Source: JALZKA01 sp963717635 (GTDB lineage Bacteria > Actinomycetota > Thermoleophilia > Solirubrobacterales > 70-9). From it: a stretch of 64,000 nt of DNA. This document shows, one piece after another, positions 1-8,491 of the stretch (position 1 is the stretch's first letter; each line of letters begins with the position of its first letter). The position numbers and the translations under genes were made by a program. The stretch is from contig OY970347.1 in assembly GCA_963717635.1 (NCBI GenBank), forward strand, positions 372,001 through 436,000, written 5' to 3'. A model generated the notes under the pieces. That model did not search any database. It was not told the DNA's origin and worked only from the letters and a program-made list of their open reading frames with translations.

Positions 1-392
1 GCCGCCTGAGGACGGAACGTCGTGGAGCCATCCGGGTTGGGATCGATTGCGGCGGCGAATTCCGGCTGGGTCATCTCAACGGCATCCTCGCTGACCGCCC
101 GGTTCGGCCTCGGCACGACGCCACAGACCGTGACGAGCCCGCGCACGTGATGGCGAGAGGCAAACACGCAGGCTGTCACGGCACCCATGGACGAGCCGAC
201 CACCAGGGGTGCCGCCGGCGCCGGAGGGAGGGAGGCTTCGACCGTCGCGACATAGCGCTCGATCCCGGCCTCGGGATCGTCACACGGCAGCTCGGGCGCG
301 ACCACGTCGCAGCCCGCGTCTTCCAGCACCGGCACCAGGCGGTGCCAGTGCCACGGGCTGGTGTAGGCGCCGTGGATCAGGACGACGAGCAC
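1..392 (-). CDS. alpha/beta hydrolase, C-terminus cut by window edge
   Basis: The reading frame starts with GTG and opens VLVVLIHGAYTSPWHW, the first beta strand and oxyanion-hole HG motif of alpha/beta hydrolases of the short salicylate-esterase/EstA type. About 65 residues later comes VVGSSMGAV, the nucleophile elbow GxSxG with serine as the expected nucleophile. The catalytic Asp and His lie beyond the window start, so the protein is incomplete. The N-terminus is only five residues before the HG motif, which is normal for this subgroup. It is transcribed divergently from the Lhr helicase gene with 45 bases between. The substrate cannot be told from sequence. Confidence 0.8.
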   Translation of the reverse strand, partial: MLVVLIHGAYTSPWHWHRLVPVLEDAGCDVVAPELPCDDPEAGIERYVATVEASLPPAPAAPLVVGSSMGAVTACVFASRHHVRGLVTVCGVVPRPNRAVSEDAVEMTQPEFAAAIDPNPDGSTTFRPQA

Positions 393-437
393 GCGCCGAG
401 TCTCGCGGAATTTTGACCGAGGCGTAAACTCGGTCGG

Positions 438-3400
438 TTGGCCACCAGTGAGAAACAGAGTGCGGAAACCAGTCCGCTGGACCCGTTCAGCGCGCCTGTG
501 CGGCGCTGGTTCGAGGCGTCGTTCGAGGCGCCCACGCCCGCGCAGGACGGAGGTTGGCCGGCGATCGCGTCGGGCGCCAACACGCTGATTTGCGCGCCAA
601 CGGGATCAGGCAAGACGCTGACCGCTTTCCTCTGGGGAATCGACAAGCTCGCATGCGACGAGTCCGCGCTCGGCCAGGGAGTCAAGATCATCTACGTCTC
701 CCCGCTCAAGGCCCTGTCGTACGACGTCGAGCGGAACCTGCGGGCGCCCCTGAAGGGGATCGGGGCGCCGATTTCGGTCGGGCTTCGGACCGGCGACACG
801 CCGCAGAAGGACCGCCAGGCGATGCTGCGAAAGCCGCCGGACATCCTGATCACAACACCCGAGTCGCTGTATCTGATGATGACCTCGCAGGCGCGGAACA
901 TCCTGGCGGGGACCGAGGCCGTGATCGTGGACGAGATCCACGCCGTGGCCCAGAGCAAGCGCGGCGCGCACCTCGCCCTTACCCTGGAGCGGCTCGAGCA
1001 CCTGGTGCGGACGCACGAGGACGGCCGCGGCCCGGATGCCACGGTGCAGCGGATCGGCCTCTCGGCCACCCAGCGCCCGCTGGAGCGCGTGGCCAAGTTC
1101 CTGGTCGGGCCGCAGCGCGAGTGCGAGATCGTCGACGCCGGCACCCGCAAGGACCTCGACCTCGAGATCGTCGTTCCCGTCGACGACATGACCGACCCCG
1201 ACGCTTCCACGGAGAAGCGCAAGGACGGTGGCGACGCTGACTTCGATGCCGCGCCGACCCAGAATTCGATCTGGCCCGCGATCTACCCGAAGCTTCTGGA
1301 ACTGGTCCAGTCGCACACCTCGACGATCATCTTCGTCAACGCGCGCCGGGCGGCCGAGCGCCTCGCCAAGCGCCTGAACGAGCTCGCCAACGAGGAACTC
1401 CCGGACGACGCGCTCCCCGTGGACGTTGCCCGCGCGCATCACGGCTCGCTCGCGCACGAGGAGCGGTTGGTGATCGAGGAGATGCTGAAGGGCGGCCAGC
1501 TGCCGTGCCTGGTCGCGACCTCCTCGCTGGAGCTGGGGATCGACATGGGCGCCGTCGACCTGGTGATCCAGGTCGAGTCGCCGAAGTCCGTGACCCGAGG
1601 CCTGCAGCGGGTCGGCCGTGCCGGCCACACGCTGGGCGAAACCTCGAAGGGCAGGATCTTCCCGAAGTTCCGCGCGGACCTGCTCGAGTGCGCGGTGGTC
1701 GCGCGGCGGATGCGCGACGGCCTGATCGAAGAGACGGTGATCCCGCGGAACCCGCTCGACGTGCTGGCCCAGCACATTGTCTCGATGGTCGCCGACCTGG
1801 ACTGGGAGGTCGCCGAGATCGAGCGCGTCGTGACCGGGGCGGAGCCGTTCTCGGAGCTCGGCCGCGAGCAGCTCGAGAACGTGCTCGACATGCTCGACGG
1901 GCGCTATCCCTCGGAGAAGTTCGCCGAGCTGCGCCCGCGCGTTGCCTGGGACCGCACGGCCGGCACCGTGCGCGGCCGCAAGGGGGCCCGCCAGCTCGCG
2001 GTGACCAACGCCGGCACGATCCCGGACCGCGGCCTGTATGGCGTCCACCTGCCGGATGGACGGCGCGTGGGCGAGCTGGACGAGGAGATGGTCTACGAGG
2101 CGCGCGCCGGCCAGACCTTCCTGCTGGGCGCGACCACCTGGCGGATCGAGGAGATCACGCGGGACCGCGTGATCGTGACGCCGGCGCCAGGCGTGCCCGG
2201 CGCGGTTCCGTTCTGGCGTGGCGACGGGATCGGCCGCCCGGCCGAGCTGGGGCGGGCGATCGGCGCGTTCTCGAGGGAGGCCGTGGGCTCGGACGCGAAG
2301 ACGCTGGCGAAGGACTACGACCTCGACCGCCGCGCGGCCGAGAACCTCCTCGCCTACCTGCGCGAGCAGCAGGCGGCGACGCGGGTCGTCCCTTCGGACC
2401 AGTCGATCGTCGTCGAGAAGTTCCGCGACGAGATCGGCGACTGGCGACTGTGCGTGCTCTCGCCGTTCGGCGGCCGCGTCCACGCGGCCTGGGGACTGGC
2501 GCTGGCGGCGAAGATTCGCTCACAGCTCGACCTGGAGGCGGACGCGATCTGGTCCGACGACGGCATCGTCATCCACCTGCCCGACGCGGATGAGGCACCC
2601 TCGGCCGACCTCGTCCTGCTCGAGGCCGACGAGGTCGAGGACCTGGTGGTCGCCGAGCTCGGCGGCTCGGCGCTGTTTGGCGCCCGCTTCCGCGAGAACG
2701 CGGCGCGGTCGCTGCTGCTGCCCCGGGCCTACCCCGGGAAGCGCACGCCCCTGTGGCAACAGCGGCTGAAGTCCCAGTCGTTGCTCGAGGTGGCGAAGGA
2801 CTTCCCGCGCTTCCCGGTGATCCTGGAGACCTACCGCGAGTGCCTGCGCGACGTACTCGACCTGCCGGGCCTCGAATCCCTGCTCGCCGACCTTTCGTCG
2901 CGCCGGATCTCGCTGGTGGAGGTCGAGACCCAATCCGCGTCGCCGTTCGCGTCCTCCCTGCTCTTCGACTACGTCGCCACCTACATGTACGAGGGCGACA
3001 CGCCGAACGCCGAGCGCCGCGCGGCCGCCCTGTCGCTCGACCGCGATCTTCTGCGCGAGCTCCTCGGCCAGGAGGAGCTGCGCGAGCTGATCGACCCGGA
3101 GGCGCTGGAGGACGTGGAGCGCTCCCTTCAGCATCTGAACCCCGAGGCCCAGGCCAAGGACCGCGACGCGATGCAGCAGGTGCTCCGCCGCCTGGGCGAC
3201 CTGACGAGCGAGGAGTGCCAGGCGCGGACGGCGGAGGGGTACTCCGCCGCCTCGATGTTGGAGAAGCTCGAGCGCGAGCGCAAGATCGCGACGGTGCGGA
3301 TCGCCGGCGAGGCGCGCTGGATCGCAGCGGAGGATGCCGGGCTGTATCGCGACGCGCTCGGGGTGCCGCCGCCTCCGGGCCTGCCGGAGTCGTTCGGCGA

Positions 3401-4877
3401 GGAGGTCGAGGACGCCATGCTGGCCCTCGTCCGCCGCTATGCGCGAACCCACGGGCCGTTCCCTACCGCACGGCTTGCCGGACGCTACGGGGTCGATCCG
3501 CTCCCCGCGCTCCGCGAGCTCGAGCGTTCCGGGGATCTGGTGCGCGGCGAGCTGCTGCCGGGGGGCTCGGAGCGCGAGTGGTGCGATGCCGACGTGCTGC
3601 GCAGGGTCCGCCGCGCCTCGATGGCGCATCTGCGCAAGGAGGCCGAGGCCGTCGACCAGGCCGACCTGGCGCGCTTCCTGCCGAGCTGGCAGAACGTTGA
3701 CGCTCACCGGCCCGCCGGCGCGGGCCCGGATCGGTTGCGGGAAGCGCTCGTCCCGCTGCAGGGCGTGGCGCTGACGCCCGAGGTCTGGGAGCGCGACGTG
3801 CTGCCTCGGCGCCTCGGCGCCTACAGCCCTGCCTGGCTCGACCAGCTCACCACCGGCGGCGAGATCGTCTGGATCGGCGGCGGCGCCGTCGCGCGGTCGG
3901 GCCGGGTCGCCCTGTACTTCCGCGAGGACGTGCGCGTCGCCGGGCCGCCGCCCGCCAACGTCAAGCTCGATCGGCCCGAGGGCGAGCTTCACGACGTGGT
4001 CCGCGGGCGGCTGGGGGCGGCGCCTTGCTTCTGGGTCGACCTCGTGGCGGAGGTCGAGGCCGCCCCCGAGGAGCTCCACGAGGCCCTCTGGGACCTGGCA
4101 TGGGCCGGCGAGGCGACCAACGACGCGTTTGCTCCGCTCCGTGCCCGGCGCCTGACCGCGGTGCAGCGCCAGGCGCGACAGAGCCGACGCTTCGCCTCGC
4201 GCCGATCCGGTGCCGCCAGCACCGTGCAGGGCCGCTGGTCGTTGACCGACGCGCTGTTTCGGGAAGCCCCCTCGCAGGGGCCCCGGCTGCGCGCCCAGTC
4301 CGAGCTGATGCTGGAGCGCTACGGCATCGTCACCCGCGAGACGGTGCTGGCCGAGGGGGTGCCTGGCGGGTTCGCCGCCCTGTACGGCGAGCTGGCGAAC
4401 CTGGAGATCCTGGGCACAGCCCGCCGCGGTTACTTCGTCGAGGGGCTCGGCGGCGCGCAGTTCGCGCTGCCCGGCGCCGTCGAGCGCCTGCGCAGCCTTC
4501 CGCGCGCCGAGGGCGAGCTTCAGATCCTGGCCGCCACCGACCCCGCCAACCCCTACGGCGCCTCGCTGCGATGGCCCAGGCGAGAGGAGGGCAGGCGCCC
4601 CTCGCGCACTGCGGGCGCCTATCTGTTGCTGCGGGACGGCACGCCGCTGCTTTACGTCGAGCGCGGCGGCCGCGGGATCCTGCGGCTGGCGGATGTCGAA
4701 GGCCCGGAGCTGGTCGCGGCGGTCACCCACCTCGCCGAGGCCGCGCGCAACGGCGTGATTCCGAAGCTATCGATCGAGCGGGTGGACGGAGAGCCCGCGA
4801 TCGGCTCCGGCTACGAGGAAGCGCTGATCGAAGCCGGCTTCAACCGCCAGCCGCGGCGGCTGGTGGCTTCGGCGTGA
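438..4877 (+). CDS. lhr: ATP-dependent DNA helicase Lhr (large helicase-related)
   Basis: This 1479-residue superfamily 2 helicase has the full-length Lhr size. Walker A is APTGSGKT at residues 53-60, the Walker B box is DEIH near 165-168, and SATQRP (motif III) and QRVGRAGH (motif VI) follow. After the two RecA domains come a winged-helix/Lhr-core region and a long C-terminal extension, as in mycobacterial Lhr, a 3'-5' translocase that unwinds RNA:DNA hybrids. The first codon is TTG, eight bases after the sequence ggtcggt; no better in-frame start is visible, so the exact start is uncertain. The stop lies 8 bases before nei, so both are probably one DNA repair transcript. Long antisense frames across it are codon-bias shadows. 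Confidence 0.95.
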   Translation: MATSEKQSAETSPLDPFSAPVRRWFEASFEAPTPAQDGGWPAIASGANTLICAPTGSGKTLTAFLWGIDKLACDESALGQGVKIIYVSPLKALSYDVERNLRAPLKGIGAPISVGLRTGDTPQKDRQAMLRKPPDILITTPESLYLMMTSQARNILAGTEAVIVDEIHAVAQSKRGAHLALTLERLEHLVRTHEDGRGPDATVQRIGLSATQRPLERVAKFLVGPQRECEIVDAGTRKDLDLEIVVPVDDMTDPDASTEKRKDGGDADFDAAPTQNSIWPAIYPKLLELVQSHTSTIIFVNARRAAERLAKRLNELANEELPDDALPVDVARAHHGSLAHEERLVIEEMLKGGQLPCLVATSSLELGIDMGAVDLVIQVESPKSVTRGLQRVGRAGHTLGETSKGRIFPKFRADLLECAVVARRMRDGLIEETVIPRNPLDVLAQHIVSMVADLDWEVAEIERVVTGAEPFSELGREQLENVLDMLDGRYPSEKFAELRPRVAWDRTAGTVRGRKGARQLAVTNAGTIPDRGLYGVHLPDGRRVGELDEEMVYEARAGQTFLLGATTWRIEEITRDRVIVTPAPGVPGAVPFWRGDGIGRPAELGRAIGAFSREAVGSDAKTLAKDYDLDRRAAENLLAYLREQQAATRVVPSDQSIVVEKFRDEIGDWRLCVLSPFGGRVHAAWGLALAAKIRSQLDLEADAIWSDDGIVIHLPDADEAPSADLVLLEADEVEDLVVAELGGSALFGARFRENAARSLLLPRAYPGKRTPLWQQRLKSQSLLEVAKDFPRFPVILETYRECLRDVLDLPGLESLLADLSSRRISLVEVETQSASPFASSLLFDYVATYMYEGDTPNAERRAAALSLDRDLLRELLGQEELRELIDPEALEDVERSLQHLNPEAQAKDRDAMQQVLRRLGDLTSEECQARTAEGYSAASMLEKLERERKIATVRIAGEARWIAAEDAGLYRDALGVPPPPGLPESFGEEVEDAMLALVRRYARTHGPFPTARLAGRYGVDPLPALRELERSGDLVRGELLPGGSEREWCDADVLRRVRRASMAHLRKEAEAVDQADLARFLPSWQNVDAHRPAGAGPDRLREALVPLQGVALTPEVWERDVLPRRLGAYSPAWLDQLTTGGEIVWIGGGAVARSGRVALYFREDVRVAGPPPANVKLDRPEGELHDVVRGRLGAAPCFWVDLVAEVEAAPEELHEALWDLAWAGEATNDAFAPLRARRLTAVQRQARQSRRFASRRSGAASTVQGRWSLTDALFREAPSQGPRLRAQSELMLERYGIVTRETVLAEGVPGGFAALYGELANLEILGTARRGYFVEGLGGAQFALPGAVERLRSLPRAEGELQILAATDPANPYGASLRWPRREEGRRPSRTAGAYLLLRDGTPLLYVERGGRGILRLADVEGPELVAAVTHLAEAARNGVIPKLSIERVDGEPAIGSGYEEALIEAGFNRQPRRLVASA

Positions 4878-4885
4878 GTTGACCA

Positions 4886-5650
4886 ATGCCGGAGGGCGAC
4901 ACGATCCACCGCGCGGCCCGGCGCCTCGAGGCCGCGCTCGGCGGCAAGCAGATCGAGCTCGCCGACGCTCCCAATCCCCGTTCTCCAATCCATGGCCGTG
5001 CAGCCCCGCTCCAGGGCTCGGTCCTGGAGCGGGTCGAGGCGCGGGGCAAGCATCTGCTGGCCCATTTCTCGGGCGGCCTCGCGGTTCACAGCCACCTCGG
5101 GATCAACGGCCGCTGGCGGATCTCAGCCGACGGTGCAGTGCCATTCGGCCGGCCCTGGCTGTTGCTCGGCTCCGGCCGAGGCCTGGCAGCGCAGTCGGGC
5201 GGCCAGATCCTGCGGCTGACGACGGAGTCGAAGCTCCGCAGCGACCCGGTTCTCGCTCGCCTGGGGCCCGACCCGCTCGCCCCGGACTTCGATCTCTCAA
5301 GGGCCGTCAAGCGCGTGCGTTCCGCAGGCGCTGACCGCGAGATCGGCGAGGTGCTGCTCGATCAAACGGTTGTCGCGGGGATCGGCAACGCGATCCGCAA
5401 CGGCGCCCTGTTCGAGTGCGGCATCAGCCCCTGGAGCCGCGTGGCCGAGTTCGAGGCCGACCAGCTCGAACGCGTGCTGGACGAGAGCCGGCGGATCATG
5501 CGGGTAGCTCTCGAGAAGGGCCGTCGGCCGCGTTCGATCTACCGGGCGGAGCGGCGCGGGTGCCCGCGATGTCGCGGCCCGGTCTCGGTCCGGGGCCAGG
5601 GCGACGCCAATCGGATGGCGTACTGGTGCCCGCGCTGCCAGCCGGGCTAG
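4886..5650 (+). CDS. nei: endonuclease VIII-type DNA glycosylase (Nei/Fpg family)
   Basis: A base-excision repair glycosylase/AP lyase of 254 residues. After Met removal the chain begins PEGDT, where Pro1 and Glu2 are the catalytic pair; PEGDT rather than PELPE marks the Nei branch. The conserved Lys sits in ARGKHLL. The helix-two-turn-helix region reads LLDQTVVAGIGNAIRN with its invariant Asn, and the C-terminus holds a CPRC...CPRC zinc finger. These features predict removal of oxidised pyrimidines. The ATG is 8 bases after the lhr stop. Lhr/Nei adjacency recurs in actinobacteria and suggests shared expression (established pattern, recalled not computed). Confidence 0.93.
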   Translation: MPEGDTIHRAARRLEAALGGKQIELADAPNPRSPIHGRAAPLQGSVLERVEARGKHLLAHFSGGLAVHSHLGINGRWRISADGAVPFGRPWLLLGSGRGLAAQSGGQILRLTTESKLRSDPVLARLGPDPLAPDFDLSRAVKRVRSAGADREIGEVLLDQTVVAGIGNAIRNGALFECGISPWSRVAEFEADQLERVLDESRRIMRVALEKGRRPRSIYRAERRGCPRCRGPVSVRGQGDANRMAYWCPRCQPG

Positions 5651-5726
5651 TCCCCGCATCCCGCGGCGACGGTGACACATCCGCCAGCCCAGGCGCGATA
5701 CTCCGCGCGATGGAGAGGAGTCGCAC

Positions 5727-6422
5727 GTGACAAACCGGAGCGGGACGGACACCATCGACCTCCTCGGCCGGGTGCCGCTGTTCGCTGAGCTGTCCGAGGA
5801 GGAGCTCTCGCGCGTTGCTTCGGTTGCGATCCCGCGGTCGTTCCCGAAGGGCGTGCGCGTCTTCCACGAAGGCGACGACTCCGATGCTTGCTACGTCGTG
5901 CGCTCCGGCGACCTGAGGGTCACGCGCGAGCACTCCGACGGGCGCGCGATCGCGCTGGCCACCCTGGGCTCAGGCGATTTCTTCGGCGAGCTGGCGATGC
6001 TCGACGGGGGCTCGCGCTCCGCCAGCGTCGAGACCCTCGCCGATGCCGAGTTGCTGGCCCTGCCCGCGGTGGACATGCGGCGTGTGATCGCGGCGCACGG
6101 CGACATCGCGGCGAAGCTGATCGTGGCGCTCACGAGGCGGCTCCGGGAGACCAACGAACGGGTGGCCCGCCAGTCGTTTCAGACCGTTCCAAGCCGCGTC
6201 GCCGGCGTTCTGGCTCAGCTCATAGCCGAGGAGGCGATCCCGGAGGAGCGCGCCGGAATCACGGTCCGGATGACGCAATCCGACCTGGCCCAGTTGGCGG
6301 GAACGTCGCGCGAGAGCGTCTCGCGGTTCCTGGCGACCCTGGAGCGAGCCGGGGTCGTATCGGTGGGCCGTGGCCGGGTGACGATCGTCGAGCCTCGCCG
6401 CCTGCGTTCCTACATTTTCTGA
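5727..6422 (+). CDS. Crp/Fnr-family transcriptional regulator
   Basis: A 231-residue regulator with an N-terminal cyclic-nucleotide-binding fold (FHEGDDSDACYVVRSGDLRV, then GDFFGELAMLDGGSRSASV) and a C-terminal winged helix (MTQSDLAQLAGTSRESVSR). The phosphate-binding cassette GELAMLDGGSRSAS resembles cAMP binders, but the ligand is unproven. There are no cysteines for an Fnr iron-sulfur cluster. The GTG start follows a strong GGAGAGGAG site six bases upstream. The next gene (pcm) begins two bases after the stop, so the regulator heads a four-gene run through the SRPBCC gene. Confidence 0.92.
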   Translation: MTNRSGTDTIDLLGRVPLFAELSEEELSRVASVAIPRSFPKGVRVFHEGDDSDACYVVRSGDLRVTREHSDGRAIALATLGSGDFFGELAMLDGGSRSASVETLADAELLALPAVDMRRVIAAHGDIAAKLIVALTRRLRETNERVARQSFQTVPSRVAGVLAQLIAEEAIPEERAGITVRMTQSDLAQLAGTSRESVSRFLATLERAGVVSVGRGRVTIVEPRRLRSYIF

Positions 6423-6424
6423 CC

Positions 6425-7105
6425 GTGCCCTGGCCTGGCGGCACCGCTGTCGAGGCCGCCCGCGCCGCCATGGTCGAACGTCAGCTTCGCCGCGGCGGGA
6501 TCGCCGACGAGCGGGTGCTGGCGGCGATGGCAAGGGTGCCCCGCGAGATGTTCGTCCCCGCCGACCGGCAGCGGCGCGCGTACGACGACTCGGCACTGCC
6601 GATCGGGCACGGCCAGACGGTGTCCCAACCGTGGGTCGTCGCGGCGATCTGCGAGGCGCTGGAGCTGCGCGGGTCGGAGGACGTGCTGGAGATCGGCACC
6701 GGCTCGGGCTACTCGGCGGCGGTGCTCGCCGAGCTCGCGCACCGCGTCGTCTCGATCGAGCTGGTCCCCGAGCTCGCGGAGCGGGCTCGGGCGACGCTGG
6801 CGACGCTCTCCGTTTGCAATGTGGAGGTGCTCGCCGGGGACGGCACTCAGGACGTCGCCGGCCCCCAGTCCTACGATGCGGTCGCGGTCCACGCCGCCGC
6901 GCCGGCCCTGCCGCCGTTGCTGGCGCGGGCTCTGCGCCCGAACGGGCGGCTGGTGATCCCGATCGCCCAGCGCGACGCCGATCTGCTGGTGGTCTTTCGC
7001 CGGACCGACGACGGTCAGACGGGCGGGCCGGAGCTGAGCCGCCGTACGATCGCGCCGTGCCGCTTCGTGCCGCTGCTCGGCGAGGGCGGGTTCCCCAGCG
7101 GCTAG
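6425..7105 (+). CDS. pcm: protein-L-isoaspartate O-methyltransferase
   Basis: A SAM-dependent methyltransferase of 226 residues that repairs isoaspartyl residues in damaged proteins. Diagnostic features are AAMARVPREMFVP, the family motif GHGQTVSQPWVVA, SAM-binding motif I VLEIGTGSGYSAAVLAEL, and the acidic end of strand 2 VVSIELVPELAERA. The GTG start lies two bases after the regulator stop; an in-frame ATG at 6470 (MVERQLRRGGI) is the alternative and also fits family N-termini. It lies within the Crp/Fnr run, which would fit regulation of a stress or ageing repair function. Confidence 0.92.
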   Translation: MPWPGGTAVEAARAAMVERQLRRGGIADERVLAAMARVPREMFVPADRQRRAYDDSALPIGHGQTVSQPWVVAAICEALELRGSEDVLEIGTGSGYSAAVLAELAHRVVSIELVPELAERARATLATLSVCNVEVLAGDGTQDVAGPQSYDAVAVHAAAPALPPLLARALRPNGRLVIPIAQRDADLLVVFRRTDDGQTGGPELSRRTIAPCRFVPLLGEGGFPSG

Positions 7106-7126
7106 GCGGGCGGTAGGCTCACGCTC

Positions 7127-7528
7127 GTGACCGGGCTTCTCGTCCTCAACTTCTTCTCGCCCGCCTTCATCGACCAGCTCAAGCGCGGTCGCAAGACGGC
7201 GACGATCCGCCTCGGCGACAAGGCGCGCAAGTACCAGCGCGGCCAGGTCGTGTGGATCACTGTCGGTTACCAGCACTCGCCCCGAGAAAAGATCTTCGCC
7301 GCGGTGATCGACGACGTCGAGGTGAAGCGGATCAAGGAGCTCTCCCCGCGCGACATCGAGCACGACAACCCGGAGTTCCGCCGGGTCGAGGAGACGGTGG
7401 CGTTCCTCAAGCAGATCTACCGCCACGAGGTGACGCTGGAGGACACGTGCACGATCGTCCGCTTCTCGCAGATCATCGAGCCCGCCAGCCCGCAGATGGG
7501 CAACGGCGGCACGCCCCACCGCAACTAG
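7127..7528 (+). CDS. ASCH-domain protein
   Basis: A 133-residue protein with the ASCH fold (PUA-like beta barrel): FSPAFIDQLKRGRKTATIRLG gives the conserved Lys-Thr pair, and GQVVWITVG and IDDVEVKRIKEL give the core strands. ASCH proteins bind RNA or modified nucleosides, and the bacterial YqfB branch hydrolyses N4-acetylcytidine through a Lys/Thr/Glu set; that activity is only inferred here. It starts with GTG, ends directly against the next GTG start, and is part of the run that begins with the Crp/Fnr gene. Confidence 0.82.
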   Translation: MTGLLVLNFFSPAFIDQLKRGRKTATIRLGDKARKYQRGQVVWITVGYQHSPREKIFAAVIDDVEVKRIKELSPRDIEHDNPEFRRVEETVAFLKQIYRHEVTLEDTCTIVRFSQIIEPASPQMGNGGTPHRN

Positions 7529-8002
7529 GTGGGGGAATACCGCTTCCTCACCACGTGGCTGCTCGCGGCTGACCGGGAGCGGGTCTGGGACGCGATCTAC
7601 GACTCGGAGCGCTGGCCGGAGTGGTGGCGCGGCGTCAAAGTCGCCGACCGGTTGAAGCCGGGGGACTCAGAAGGCCTCGGCCAGATCGGCCGCTACGTGT
7701 GGCGGAGCGCGATCCCCTATCCGGTCGAGTTCGAGATCGTGACCACCCGGGTCGAGCGCCCGCAGCTGCTCGAGGGCCACGCGAGCGGTGGCCTGGAGGG
7801 CATCGGTCGCTGGCGCTTCTTCGAGGAAGGCGGGACGACCGCCGTCGTCTACGAGTGGAACGTCGCGACCACCAAACGCTGGATGAACCTGATCGGCCCG
7901 ATCGCGCGACCGGTCTTCGAGTGGAACCACGACTGGGTGATGCGAAACGGCGGCGCCGGCCTCGCGAAGCTGCTCGGCGCCGAGTTGCTAGCGAGCGACT
8001 AG
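7529..8002 (+). CDS. SRPBCC (START/polyketide-cyclase-like) protein
   Basis: A 157-residue hydrophobic-ligand-binding fold. It opens with the typical strand/helix pair YRFLTTWLLAADRERVWDAI, followed by SERWPEWWRGV, the W-rich signature of this superfamily, and ends in a long C-terminal helix around EWNHDWVMRNGGAGLAKLL. The ligand is unknown. GTG follows the ASCH stop with no gap, so the two are translationally coupled. It is the last gene before the groESL control region. Confidence 0.85.
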   Translation: MGEYRFLTTWLLAADRERVWDAIYDSERWPEWWRGVKVADRLKPGDSEGLGQIGRYVWRSAIPYPVEFEIVTTRVERPQLLEGHASGGLEGIGRWRFFEEGGTTAVVYEWNVATTKRWMNLIGPIARPVFEWNHDWVMRNGGAGLAKLLGAELLASD

Positions 8003-8022
8003 CCGCTCCGCGGGCCGCCGTA

Positions 8023-8043
8023 TCTGAGTCACCGTGACTTAGA
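8023..8043. promoter_or_regulatory. near-perfect palindrome upstream of groES
   Basis: Arms TCTgAGTCAC and GTGACTtAGA face each other across one central base (8033), with a single mismatched pair. The one-base centre makes it unlikely to be an RNA hairpin and fits a dimeric DNA-binding protein. It lies 20 bases after the SRPBCC stop and 43 bases upstream of CIRCE, just ahead of the probable groES promoter. The regulator is unknown. Confidence 0.45.
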
Positions 8044-8046
8044 TCG

Positions 8047-8074
8047 GTTCGATTTGCGGCTGATCGACTACACT
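8047..8074 (+). promoter_or_regulatory. candidate groESL promoter
   Basis: A TACACT hexamer (8069-8074) fits the TAnnnT pattern of a housekeeping -10 box. A weak GTTCGA at 8047-8052 lies 16 bases upstream as a poor -35. Transcription starting near 8080 would put CIRCE at the very start of the transcript, the usual arrangement for HrcA repression. Confidence 0.35.
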
Positions 8075-8085
8075 CGTGTCCGCTG

Positions 8086-8112
8086 CTGGCACTCTCACCG
8101 TTAGAGTGCCAA
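8086..8112. promoter_or_regulatory. CIRCE operator (HrcA-binding site)
   Basis: CTGGCACTC and GAGTGCCAA flank exactly nine bases, matching the CIRCE consensus TTAGCACTC-N9-GAGTGCTAA apart from the GC-shifted outer bases. It lies about 64 bases upstream of the groES start. HrcA repression of groESL is the known role; no hrcA gene is in this window. Confidence 0.93.
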
Positions 8113-8175
8113 GGGCATTCCCGGGGCTCAGCCCCGATGACTTGACCGAAACCCCAAGACGGAGGTACACACGCG

Positions 8176-8466
8176 ATGAAGCTCAAGCCTCTCGGCGATC
8201 GTCTGATCGTCCAGGCAATTGAGGAAGAGGAGACGACGGCCAGCGGCCTCGTTCTGCCCGACACCGCCAAGGAGAAGCCGCAGCGCGGCAAGGTGCTCGC
8301 GGTCGGCGACGGCAGCTGGGACGAAGACGGCGAGAAGCGGATTCCGCTTGACGTCGCCGAGGGCGACGAGGTCCTCTACTCCAAGTACGGCGGCACCGAG
8401 CTGAAGGTCGACGGCGAGGACGTTTTGGTCCTGCGCGAGTCGGACGTTCTGGCAAAGGTCGTCTAG
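8176..8466 (+). CDS. groES: co-chaperonin GroES
   Basis: The 10-kDa lid of the chaperonin, 96 residues, the standard length. It opens MKLKPLGDRLIVQAIEEEE, has the mobile loop near ETTASGLVLPDTAKEKPQRG, and the core GDEVLYSKYGGTELKVDG. A GGAGGT site precedes the ATG by nine bases. It forms an operon with groEL 25 bases downstream, under the CIRCE operator. Confidence 0.98.
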   Translation: MKLKPLGDRLIVQAIEEEETTASGLVLPDTAKEKPQRGKVLAVGDGSWDEDGEKRIPLDVAEGDEVLYSKYGGTELKVDGEDVLVLRESDVLAKVV

Positions 8467-8491
8467 GCAACTTAGGAAGAAAGGAACGAAC

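Noticed and set aside
606..4730. Long antisense open frames opposite lhr (625 and 736 codons)
   Set aside because: They lack any recognisable motif, have shadow-like Arg/Pro/Leu composition and lie opposite a gene with complete helicase motifs. Long antisense frames are expected at this GC content.
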